Origin: Chthoniobacter sp.
GTDB taxonomy: Bacteria > Verrucomicrobiota > Verrucomicrobiia > Chthoniobacterales > Chthoniobacteraceae
Assembly (NCBI GenBank): GCA_025351065.1
Contig: JANXWQ010000146.1
Coordinates: 1 to 5,303, forward strand
Direction: 5' to 3'
DNA length: 5,303 bases
The position numbers were made by a program, and so were the translations under genes. The notes beneath the pieces were generated by a model that did no database searches, had not been told where the DNA came from, and saw only the letters and a list, made by a program, of their open reading frames with translations. Below are positions 1-5,303 of the stretch, in pieces (positions within the stretch are counted from its first letter, which is position 1; every line of letters starts with the position of its first letter).

Positions 1-894
1 GCCAACGGCATTTTCGAGCCGCTGTGGAATCACCGCTACATCGACCACATCCAAATCACCGCCGCCGAACCGCTCGGCGTCGAGGCACGCGGTCCTTACT
101 ATGAAAGCGCTGGCGCACTGCGCGACATGGTGCAAAACCATCTGCTGCAACTCCTCTGTCTGGTCGCGATGGAGCCGCCCACCGACCTCGCCGCCGACAG
201 CGTGCGCGATGAAAAAGTAAAGATCATCCGCTCGCTCCGCCCGCTCTCCGCCGAGGACGTGGCGCGCGATGTCGTCCGCGGGCAGTACAGCGCCGGAGCC
301 ATCGGCGGCGTGGAAGTAAAAGCCTACCGCACCGAGGATCGTGTCTCGCCCACATCCGTAACCGAGACCTATGTCGCTCTTAAGGCTAATGTGGATAACT
401 GGCGCTGGGCCGGCGTGCCTTTCTACATCCGCGTGGGCAAACGCCTGCCCAAAGGCGCGACCGAGATCGCCGTGCAGTTCAAGAGCGCACCCGGCGTCCT
501 ATTCAACAAAGGCGCGGAGGACATCGGTGCGAATGTGCTGGTCATCCGCATCCAGCCCGACGAAGGCAACTCGCTCCGCATGCAGTGCAAGATGCCCGGC
601 GCGACCCTGCGCATCGAGCCGGTGAAGATGGACTTTCACTACGGCACCAGCTTTGGCAAAGCCTCGCCCGAGGCCTACGAACGCCTGCTCCTCGACGCCA
701 TGAGCGGCGACGCCACGCTCTTCGCCCGCCGCGACGAAGTGGAAGGCGCGTGGCGTTTCATCGACCTAATAGAAGCCGCCTGGCATGCGTCTGACAACCC
801 GCCGCCGGTCTGCGAATACCCATCCGGTTCATGGGGACCGAAGGAAGCGGATGAGCTGCTGGCGCGGGACGGACGTGAGTGGCGCAGGATGTAA
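1..894 (+). CDS. zwf: Glucose-6-phosphate 1-dehydrogenase, C-terminal part (cut by left edge)
   Basis: Oxidises glucose 6-phosphate to 6-phosphogluconolactone with reduction of NADP+, the entry step of the oxidative pentose phosphate pathway, in the cytoplasm. The reading frame is open from base 1, so the gene starts outside the window. The 297 residues seen correspond to the C-terminal three fifths of a family usually about 490-515 residues long; the N-terminal Rossmann domain and the RIDHxLGKE substrate motif are missing only because of the edge. Visible family motifs are ANGIFEPLWN at the very start, YYESAGALRDMVQNH (bases 100-141), whose final His (139-141) aligns with the catalytic base of characterised G6PDHs, LAMEPP-like VAMEPP, VVRGQY, and GVPFYIRVGKRLP, which contains sugar-phosphate-binding lysine positions. 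The end (ADELLARDGREWRRM) is a typical Zwf C-terminus, so the stop at 892-894 looks genuine. opcA follows after a 97-bp gap. Confidence 0.97.
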   Translation, partial: ANGIFEPLWNHRYIDHIQITAAEPLGVEARGPYYESAGALRDMVQNHLLQLLCLVAMEPPTDLAADSVRDEKVKIIRSLRPLSAEDVARDVVRGQYSAGAIGGVEVKAYRTEDRVSPTSVTETYVALKANVDNWRWAGVPFYIRVGKRLPKGATEIAVQFKSAPGVLFNKGAEDIGANVLVIRIQPDEGNSLRMQCKMPGATLRIEPVKMDFHYGTSFGKASPEAYERLLLDAMSGDATLFARRDEVEGAWRFIDLIEAAWHASDNPPPVCEYPSGSWGPKEADELLARDGREWRRM

Positions 895-899
895 GTAAG

Positions 900-979
900 T
901 TATGAGTTATGAAGGATGAGGGATGAATAAGATCAGCCGCGCTCGCCATCACTCATACCTCATCCTTCATAACTCATAA
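900..979. repeat. Long inverted repeat built of 7-bp units between zwf and opcA
   Basis: The left arm (900-921) and right arm (958-979) are perfect reverse complements over 22 bp. Beyond a mismatch (922/957), four more pairs form (923-926 with 953-956), leaving about a 26-nt GC-rich centre. Each arm reads as phased heptamers. The left arm from 901 is tatgagt, tatgaag, gatgagg, gatgaat, fitting KATGARK. The right arm, on the opposite strand, gives tatgagt, tatgaag, gatgagg, tatgagt. The AT-rich arms contrast with the GC-rich genes. The element begins 5 bp after the zwf stop and ends 12 bp before the opcA start. No T-run follows either arm, so it is not a standard intrinsic terminator. It could be a dispersed intergenic repeat or an RNA structure limiting read-through or protecting the zwf mRNA end; the sequence alone does not decide. 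Confidence 0.9.
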
Positions 980-991
980 TTATTCCCTACC

Positions 992-2044
992 ATGCCCGCC
1001 ACTCTCGACCTATCCGCCCTTGGCACTGAAGTCCCCGTCAGCCAGATCAGCCGCGAACTTAAGAAGCTCTGGGACACCGGCACCGCCACGCCGCCCACAC
1101 GCGCCTCGCTGGTGAACTTCGCCGTCTATTGCCGCAGCACCGAGGCGATGGCGGCCAACACGGAGCTGATCTCCGAGTTCACCCGCAACCACGCCTGCCG
1201 CGCCCTGCTCATCTGCGTGTGCCGCGACGCGCCCGAGCCCCGCGTTTCCGCATGGGTCAATGCCCACTGCCACCTCTCCCGCGCCGGCGCGAAAAGCGTG
1301 TGCTGCGAGCAGATCAGCTTTCTGCTCGAAGGCGAACTGCGCGGGCGGCTGACAAACATCGTTTTCTCCCATCTCGACAGCGACCTGCCGCTTTACTTCT
1401 GGCTCCAGGGCGACCCAGTCGAAGACCTTAATCCGACCCTTTGGCCGTGGATCGACCGGCTTATCATCGACAGCCTCCCGTGGACCCATCCGCGCTGGCA
1501 GTTTGACCGGCTGCACCAAAGTCTTCACACCGCCAAAGCCACCCTCACCCTTCGCGACTTGAACTGGACGCGCTCCCTCTACTTCCGCCAGGCCCTCGCC
1601 CAGTTCTTCGACGCGCCGGAAAACCTCACCCACCTCCCCGCGCTCCGCTCCGTCGGCCTCACCTACGCGCACGGCTACCGCAGCACCGCACTGCTGCTCG
1701 TCGGCTGGCTTAGCGCGCAGCTCGGGTGGACTTTGAAAGCGCCCGGCCCGCTCGTTTTCCACAGCCCCGTGAGCGGCGACATCGCCATCCAGCTCGACGA
1801 GCAGCCCGGTCCGGCCATCAGCGGCTGCACCCTCACCTGCGGCCCCGCCACTTTCACCCTCAGCCGCCAGACCGGCGAGCGTTACCTCCACGCCGAAACC
1901 AGCCTCCCCGGCGTTCCGCCGCTCCACCACCTCCTGCCCGCCGGCCCCGACACCACGCTCGAACTCCTCGACGAAGAAATGACCCGCGGCGCCCGCCACA
2001 CCCTGTATCTGCGGGCCTTGGCAGCCATCACGTTCCTGCTTTAG
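992..2044 (+). CDS. opcA: OpcA-family glucose-6-phosphate dehydrogenase assembly protein
   Basis: OpcA proteins bind G6PDH and promote its assembly or activity; they are best known from cyanobacteria and actinobacteria, next to zwf. The 350-residue product fits the usual size. Family hallmarks are RELKKLW near residue 21, a HACRALLI segment (67-74) matching the conserved HPxR stretch, AWVNAHC (87-93), CCEQI (104-108), SDLPLYFWLQGDP (130-142) and WIDRLIIDS (153-161). The C-terminal half (about 185-350) is the second OpcA domain. Nine cysteines occur, seven within residues 47-105. The start ATG lies 12 bp after the heptamer hairpin and lacks a Shine-Dalgarno sequence. No better start is visible, because the first residues already lead into the conserved helix. 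Same orientation as zwf suggests co-transcription. A pgl gene, often next in such operons, is absent here. The family call is from motif memory, not a search. Confidence 0.9.
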   Translation: MPATLDLSALGTEVPVSQISRELKKLWDTGTATPPTRASLVNFAVYCRSTEAMAANTELISEFTRNHACRALLICVCRDAPEPRVSAWVNAHCHLSRAGAKSVCCEQISFLLEGELRGRLTNIVFSHLDSDLPLYFWLQGDPVEDLNPTLWPWIDRLIIDSLPWTHPRWQFDRLHQSLHTAKATLTLRDLNWTRSLYFRQALAQFFDAPENLTHLPALRSVGLTYAHGYRSTALLLVGWLSAQLGWTLKAPGPLVFHSPVSGDIAIQLDEQPGPAISGCTLTCGPATFTLSRQTGERYLHAETSLPGVPPLHHLLPAGPDTTLELLDEEMTRGARHTLYLRALAAITFLL

Positions 2045-2093
2045 GCGTTGCGCCGCGGGCGGAGGGCGGGTGAAACGTGGGCACACCATTGCC

Positions 2094-2584
2094 ATGAAAA
2101 CCGCCTTCTCCATCGCCGACCTGCACGCTTCCGTCATCGCCGTGCCTCCGCTCTGCCGCGATGCCGCGCTGCACGCGAGCGCCGCGGAAAACACGCGGCT
2201 CATCCGCCACCTTGAGGCGGGCGGCGTCCCGCGCTCGTCGTCAGCGGCATCGGGGAGCAACCCGCGATCACGCACTGGCGCTACTTTGGCGTGCGCGCCT
2301 TCACCTCCGGCTGCGTCTGCGTGGCCCCGCGCCGCTCGCAGGAAATGCTCCGCGCGCTGCAAGCCGGCGACTTCGCCCGCGCCGAAGAAATCCGCGAGCG
2401 TTTCAACTCGCTCGAATCTCTCCGCAACGCCCACGGTCCCATCCCCGTCCTCCACCACGCCGCCGAACTCGCCAACATCGCCAATACCGGCCCATCGCTC
2501 CCGCTCATGGCCGACCTCGCCGAAGAATTGCGCGACAAAATTTTCCCCGTCGCGACCGGGCTGCTTGGGTGGAATGCCGGGTAG
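2094..2584 (+). pseudogene. Remnant of a dihydrodipicolinate synthase/N-acetylneuraminate lyase family gene, internally deleted and frameshifted
   Basis: An ATG at 2094 opens a frame whose first 45 residues (to about 2228) read like the N-terminus of a DapA/NanA-type TIM-barrel protein: LHASVIAVPPLCRD, then AAENTRLIRHLEAGGV. After GGV the frame turns to Ser/Arg/Pro-rich nonsense. In the next frame (codons from about 2228 to the stop at 2582-2584) good homology resumes with PALVVSGIGEQPAITHWRYF, then TSGCVCVAP, AGDFARAEEIRERF and a C-terminal IANTGPSLPLMADLAEELR. In intact relatives, about 150-160 residues separate these blocks, including the YGGN motif and the Schiff-base lysine. A deletion whose length is not a multiple of three at about 2226-2232 therefore explains both the loss and the frame change. 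The product cannot be an active lyase. A GTG at 2291 could start a fragment, but nothing suggests it is used. An assembly collapse is the other explanation. Confidence 0.85.
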
Positions 2585-2596
2585 GTTTTTTCCAGC

Positions 2597-3076
2597 TCAG
2601 TCCTTCCCCTGCGTGGGGAAAAGCAGCGTATCGACGTAGCGCTGGTTCGTCTGGCGCAGGCGGCCGACGAGGATGCGGCCGATGGCGATGAGAAACTTGA
2701 ACGCCGCCGTGGGATAGACGCCCGCCGCCGCGGAGATGACGGCCTGGGTGATGCGGAGCAGGGTGCAGTCCGCCGCGGCGACCACATCCGCGGAGCGCAC
2801 GCCGGCATCGACGAGCGCGAGTTCGCCGAAGAAGTCGCCGGGCTGGAGCGAGGCGAGATTGATGTCGCGTCCGTGGCCGTGGTGCAGGACGCGGGCACCG
2901 CCGTCCACGAGGATGAACATGCAGTCGCCGGGGTCGTCCTGCTTGACGATGATCTCGCCTTTCTTCGCCTCGACGACATCGAGCAGCTCGACAAAGTCGG
3001 CCAGTTCCTCGGTGGTGAATTCGAGGAAGAGGGATTTGCCCTTCAGTTTTTCCAGAATCTGGCTGCTGGTACTCAT
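2597..3076 (-). CDS. Stand-alone cyclic nucleotide-binding domain protein (Crp/cNMP fold, no HTH)
   Basis: The 159-residue protein is essentially one cNMP-binding beta-barrel. Helix LKGKSLFLEFTTEELADFVEL (residues 11-31) leads into the barrel, with GEIIVKQDDPGDCMFILVDGG at 40-60 and the phosphate-binding cassette GDFFGELALVDAGVRSA at 80-96. Gly84, Glu85, Arg94 and Ser95 occupy the places that hold the ribose and cyclic phosphate in CRP, so ligand binding looks intact. No helix-turn-helix follows; a helical tail (about 122-159, RILVGRLRQTNQRYV) ends the protein. It is therefore more likely a cytoplasmic sensor or regulatory subunit than a transcription factor. I chose ATG 3074-3076 (MSTSSQILEKLKG). 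The frame is open upstream to an ATG at 3187, but those 37 residues are Arg/Pro-rich and unlike the family. No Shine-Dalgarno sequence precedes the chosen start. Its stop converges on the pseudogene stop, 12 bp away. Confidence 0.9.
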   Translation of the reverse strand: MSTSSQILEKLKGKSLFLEFTTEELADFVELLDVVEAKKGEIIVKQDDPGDCMFILVDGGARVLHHGHGRDINLASLQPGDFFGELALVDAGVRSADVVAAADCTLLRITQAVISAAAGVYPTAAFKFLIAIGRILVGRLRQTNQRYVDTLLFPTQGKD

Positions 3077-3316
3077 GGATGGTGGTCGGGGATTTGGCCG
3101 TCGCGGTGGCGAAGGTGGCGTGCGGTCATGGCGCGGCGTGACGACTACCACCCTCGTCCGGCGCTGAGAAGAAATCTTTTCCCGCAAACCCCGTGGTCAC
3201 GCGCTTTTGGCACCTGCCGCAAAAACTGAACGCCCAACGCCTTGGCTGCGCGGGGCAACATCGGGCGTCGGGCGTGGAGTCAGTCGCGGGCGCGCGGGGC
3301 ACCCGGCGGCGGAAGG
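3077..3316. other. Intergenic stretch between the EF-hand and cNMP-domain genes
   Basis: These 240 bp separate two minus-strand genes. The only structure I can support is the intrinsic terminator at 3221-3275 behind the EF-hand gene. The remaining 144 bp in front of the cNMP gene should hold its promoter, but I see no convincing -35/-10 pair and no Shine-Dalgarno sequence. Open frames crossing it on both strands encode low-complexity Arg/Pro/Gly-rich sequence and look like GC-driven shadows. Confidence 0.6.
3221..3275 (-). terminator. Rho-independent terminator of the EF-hand gene
   Basis: Bases 3264-3275 and 3230-3241 form a 12-bp GC-rich stem around a 22-nt loop. Read on the minus strand, the stem is followed after four bases (tcag) by a run of five T (3225 to 3221). 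The single non-Watson-Crick position (3236/3269) is a G.U wobble in minus-strand RNA but an A.C mismatch in plus-strand RNA, which favours minus-strand function. It starts 42 bp past the EF-hand stop and 145 bp before the cNMP start, so it would separate the two genes transcriptionally. The loop is rather long for a classical terminator. Confidence 0.65.
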
Positions 3317-3646
3317 TTACTTCGGCTTCTTCTCGTGGTGGGCGGCCTTGAACTCTTCGAGGGTCACCTTGCCGTTGTTGTCGGCGTCCATTTTCTTGTA
3401 GAGTTCCTCGGCCTTGGCCGGGTCTTTCTGGCCGCGCGGGCCGGCTTTAAATTCGGCGAGGCTGATGTCGCCGCTCTTGTCCGTGTCGAGGAGGGCAAAG
3501 GCCTCTTCCGGGGTGTGGTGCTTTTTCTCGCCAGCGGGAGCGGTGGGCGCAGCGGGTGCGGCCGGTGCTTCGGTCTTGGGTTCGTCGGCGGCAAAGGCGG
3601 TGGCTCCGAGAGCCAGCGCCGCGAGGATGGTGCTGAGTTTTTTCAT
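3317..3646 (-). CDS. Small secreted EF-hand calcium-binding protein
   Basis: The 109-residue protein begins with a Sec signal peptide: MKK, hydrophobic residues 4-18, then AFA at 17-19 with likely cleavage after residue 19 or 20. An Ala/Pro-rich linker (about 25-39) leads to two EF-hands. Loop 1 spans residues 54-65 with Asp54, Asp56, Ser58, Asp60, Ser62 and Glu65 at calcium positions 1, 3, 5, 7, 9 and 12. Loop 2 spans 87-98 with Asp87, Asp89, Asn91, Lys93 (backbone carbonyl), Thr95 and Glu98. Both are canonical, so calcium binding is expected, in the periplasm or outside. A Lys/His-rich tail (HHEKKPK) ends it. It lies 123 bp downstream of the DUF1501 gene on the same strand, and such proteins are common in Verrucomicrobiota and Planctomycetota. 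Its precise role cannot be read from the sequence. The start is firm because the signal peptide begins at this ATG. Confidence 0.92.
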   Translation of the reverse strand: MKKLSTILAALALGATAFAADEPKTEAPAAPAAPTAPAGEKKHHTPEEAFALLDTDKSGDISLAEFKAGPRGQKDPAKAEELYKKMDADNNGKVTLEEFKAAHHEKKPK

Positions 3647-3769
3647 GTCGTGGTTGGTTTGGTTTTTTGTTTGGTGTGCGCGGCGCAGGCTTTGGTCATT
3701 CTACGGGCCGCGCACGCTGGATTTTGAACGGCCTTTTGACGCAGGAGTTGCGCGGGAGTTCAAATTGTT
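3647..3769 (-). promoter_or_regulatory. Upstream region of the EF-hand gene: A/C-rich leader and weak promoter candidate
   Basis: The roughly 27 bases before the ATG (3647-3673), read on the minus strand, are almost pure A and C (CAAAC-type blocks around an A6 run) and lack any Shine-Dalgarno sequence, giving an unstructured leader. A possible -10 box, TAGAAT, lies at 3698-3703 with a poor -35 (TTCAAA, 3723-3728) at a 19-bp spacing, longer than the usual 17. No terminator is visible after the DUF1501 stop at 3770, so read-through from that gene is equally possible. Confidence 0.3.
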
Positions 3770-5161
3770 TCACGCCATGATTTCCTTCACCACATTGCCC
3801 GCCACGTCGGTCAGGCGGAAATCGCGCCCGGCATAGCGGTAGGTGAGCTTTTCGTGATCGAGGCCGAGGAGGGCGAGCATGGTGGCGTGGAGGTCGTGGA
3901 TCTGGACTTTGTTTTCCACGGCCTCGTAGCCGTAGTCGTCGGTCTGGCCGTAGCTCAGGCCGCCGCGCACGCCGCCGCCGGCCATCCAGACGGTAAAGGC
4001 CTTGTTGTTGTGGTCGCGCCCGTCGCCACCCTGGGCGTGCGGGGTGCGGCCAAACTCGCCGGCCCAGACGACGAGCGTGTCTTTCAAAAGGCCCCGGGCG
4101 CGCAGGTCGGCGAGCAGTCCGGCGATGGGCTGATCGACGGCGCGGGCGTTGTTGCCGAGCCCGGTGCTGAGGTTGAAATGGTGGTCCCAGTTGCCGTGCG
4201 AGATTTCCACGAAGCGCACGCCCGCCTCGATGCAGCGCCGCGCGAGCAGGCATTTGCGACCGAAGTCATCCGTCGCCGCGTCGCCGATGCCATAGAGCTT
4301 TTGCGTGGCCGCGCTTTCCTTCGCGAGATCCATGACCTGCGGCATCTGGCTCTGCATTTTGAAAGCCAGCTCGTAGGACTGGATGACGCCCTCGACTTCC
4401 GGGTTCACGCGGTCGCGCGCGAGCTTTTCGCGGTTGAGCGTCTGCACGAGATCGAGCTCGTCGCGCTGCGCGGCGGGGCTGAGCTGCGTCTCGAGATTGC
4501 GCACCTCCGCGCCGGCGATGGGCCGGTTTTCCTGCCCGATGCGCTGCGCCTGGTAGATCGCGGGGAGAAAGGCGCTGCCGTAATTCTGCGCGCCGCCAAA
4601 GCCGCTCGGCGGGGTTATGGTGATGAAGCCGGGCAGGTTTTCATTTTCGGTGCCCAGCCCGTAGAGCGACCACGCGCCGAGCGACGGGCGGACGAACTGG
4701 AAATTGCCCGTGTGCATTTTCATAAAGGCCTGCGGATGGCTCGGCAGATCGGTCTGCATCGAGCGCACTAGGCACATCTCGTCCGCGTGCTTTGCCACAT
4801 TGGGGAACAGCTCGGAAATCCACAGCCCGCTTTTGCCGCTCTGCGCGAACCTCCACTTCGAGCCGAGGAGCTGGGTGCCGGGGCGCTTGCCCGGCTTGCC
4901 GGTGTCGGCGGTGAGTTGCGGCTTGTAGTCGAAGGTGTCCACATGCGACGGCCCACCGCGCATCGTCAGAAAAATCACCCGCTTCGCCCGCGCGGGAAAA
5001 TGCGGCGCCCGCGGCGCGAGCGGATTTTCCGCCGCCGCCGCACGCGTGGCAAGGCCGGTAAAGGCGAGATAGCCAAAGCCGCACGAAAGCGACTTGAGCA
5101 TGGCGCGGCGGGAAAAGGCTTCGGGCTGAAACAGGCAGTCGGGACAGGAGTCGGTGTTCAC
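3770..5161 (-). CDS. DUF1501 family protein with Tat signal peptide
   Basis: DUF1501 proteins belong to the alkaline phosphatase/sulfatase-like superfamily, are abundant in Planctomycetota and Verrucomicrobiota, and have no firmly established reaction. The 463 residues carry a twin-arginine signal (SRRAMLK, 17-23, hydrophobic stretch 24-38, cleavage probably near the Ala run 41-44), so export in folded form is expected. Family motifs in order are FLTMRGGPSHVDTFDYKP (64-81), SHPQAFMKMHTGNFQ (141-155), VEISHGNWDHH (318-328), VVWAGEFGRTPHAQGGDGRDH (364-384), WMAGGGVRGG (392-401), and a C-terminal HDLHATMLALLGLDHEKLTYRY block (422-443). The His/Asp-rich motifs fit a metal site. The length is complete. 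The start is a GTG at 5159-5161. The frame stays open to the window edge without another start codon, but the 20-residue n-region suits a Tat signal. A DUF1549/DUF1553 partner is often adjacent upstream and would lie outside. Confidence 0.93.
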   Translation of the reverse strand: MNTDSCPDCLFQPEAFSRRAMLKSLSCGFGYLAFTGLATRAAAAENPLAPRAPHFPARAKRVIFLTMRGGPSHVDTFDYKPQLTADTGKPGKRPGTQLLGSKWRFAQSGKSGLWISELFPNVAKHADEMCLVRSMQTDLPSHPQAFMKMHTGNFQFVRPSLGAWSLYGLGTENENLPGFITITPPSGFGGAQNYGSAFLPAIYQAQRIGQENRPIAGAEVRNLETQLSPAAQRDELDLVQTLNREKLARDRVNPEVEGVIQSYELAFKMQSQMPQVMDLAKESAATQKLYGIGDAATDDFGRKCLLARRCIEAGVRFVEISHGNWDHHFNLSTGLGNNARAVDQPIAGLLADLRARGLLKDTLVVWAGEFGRTPHAQGGDGRDHNNKAFTVWMAGGGVRGGLSYGQTDDYGYEAVENKVQIHDLHATMLALLGLDHEKLTYRYAGRDFRLTDVAGNVVKEIMA

Positions 5162-5167
5162 GAAGAT

Positions 5168-5210
5168 CGGGAGTTGATGTCCCGTGGAAAACCGCGATGT
5201 GCCCGCGGTT
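5168..5210. repeat. Two small hairpins in front of the DUF1501 start
   Basis: A perfect 7-bp inverted repeat with a 7-nt loop lies at 5190-5210 (aaccgcg / cgcggtt), and a 5-bp one with a 7-nt loop at 5168-5184 (cggga / tcccg). On the minus strand the first is followed by T residues (TTTT, two of them in the stem), so it could be a weak terminator for a gene beyond the right edge, or leader structure of the DUF1501 mRNA. Both are short enough to occur by chance in GC-rich DNA. Confidence 0.35.
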
Positions 5211-5270
5211 GCTGCCTTTGTCTTGGTAAATGTGCAACGGCGGTGAAGTCGGTCGGCGCAAGCCGGGTAG

Positions 5271-5291
5271 GGATGGCACTCCGTGCCGTCC
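5271..5291. repeat. REP-like palindrome flanked by gccggg repeats
   Basis: Arms ggatggcac (5271-5279) and gtgccgtcc (5283-5291) pair over 9 bp around a 3-nt loop. The one imperfect position (5274/5288) is a U.G wobble in plus-strand RNA. The hexamer gccggg stands directly on both sides (5262-5267 and 5292-5297). The compact, GC-rich, intergenic form resembles bacterial REP elements. Only one copy is in the window, so dispersal cannot be shown here. Confidence 0.55.
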
Positions 5292-5303
5292 GCCGGGCGA
5301 GCG

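Noticed and set aside
900..979. The zwf-opcA hairpin as an intrinsic terminator or CRISPR-like repeat
   Set aside because: There is no T-tract after either arm, and there are no spacers or regular array; the heptamer structure is a different kind of repeat.
1010..2458. 482-codon open frame on the minus strand, antisense to opcA and the pseudogene
   Set aside because: Its product is Ala/Gly/Arg/Glu-rich with no recognisable domain, and it mirrors the well-conserved OpcA and DapA-like coding frames. It is a GC-skew shadow, despite being longer than opcA itself.
2291..2584. A separate small gene starting at GTG 2291
   Set aside because: Homology in this frame begins well upstream (from about 2228) without a start codon, so this is the tail of the deleted DapA-family gene, not an independent gene.
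2586..2620. T6 run after the pseudogene stop and a 6-bp hairpin (ttcccc/ggggaa) as a terminator
   Set aside because: The T-run has no stable hairpin before it, and the 6-bp stem lies inside the last codons of the cNMP gene with no T-run in the right position on the minus strand.
3077..3187. N-terminal extension of the cNMP protein to the ATG at 3187
   Set aside because: The 37 extra residues are Arg/Pro/Ser-rich and unlike the family, whereas the MSTSSQILEKLKG start fits the fold directly.
3854..4771. 305-codon plus-strand frame antisense to the DUF1501 gene
   Set aside because: Its Val/Ala/Gly-rich sequence has no motif, while the opposite strand carries all DUF1501 signatures; such antisense frames are common over GC-rich genes.
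1..5303. A new defence, mobile or RNA-based system
   Set aside because: All frames with convincing coding signal match housekeeping or common PVC-group families; there is no transposase, nuclease, reverse transcriptase, array or toxin-antitoxin pair to support such a claim.

Overview
The window is GC-rich (roughly 60-65% by eye), accessory-light bacterial chromosome. The gene content fits Verrucomicrobiota best, with Planctomycetota as the alternative: a Tat-exported DUF1501 protein, a small secreted EF-hand protein, a zwf-opcA pair, and starts with no visible Shine-Dalgarno sequence. The taxon is inferred from family knowledge; no search was run.

Left part, plus strand (1-2584). The window opens inside zwf (glucose-6-phosphate dehydrogenase; about the last 297 residues are present). 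A 97-bp gap follows that holds a long hairpin whose arms are built of 7-bp units. Next comes opcA, encoding the G6PDH assembly/activation protein. Zwf and OpcA together run the first, NADPH-producing step of the oxidative pentose phosphate pathway. Behind opcA lies a broken gene: the N-terminal about 45 residues and the C-terminal about 118 residues of a dihydrodipicolinate synthase/N-acetylneuraminate lyase-type protein. They sit in different frames and the middle, including the catalytic lysine region, is missing.

Right part, minus strand (2597-5161). In transcription order these are a Tat-exported DUF1501 protein (alkaline-phosphatase-like fold family), a small secreted protein with two canonical EF-hands followed by a good intrinsic terminator, and a stand-alone cyclic-nucleotide-binding domain protein. 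The last of these converges on the pseudogene with only 12 bp between their stops. DUF1501 genes usually sit beside DUF1549/DUF1553 cytochrome-type genes in these phyla; any such partner would lie beyond the right edge. The 142 bp at the right edge carry several small palindromes and no gene I can support.

I see no mobile element, CRISPR array, tRNA, rRNA or defence system. The items most worth a second look are the heptamer-built hairpin between zwf and opcA, the internally deleted DapA-family gene, the cysteine-rich OpcA, and the palindrome near the right edge.
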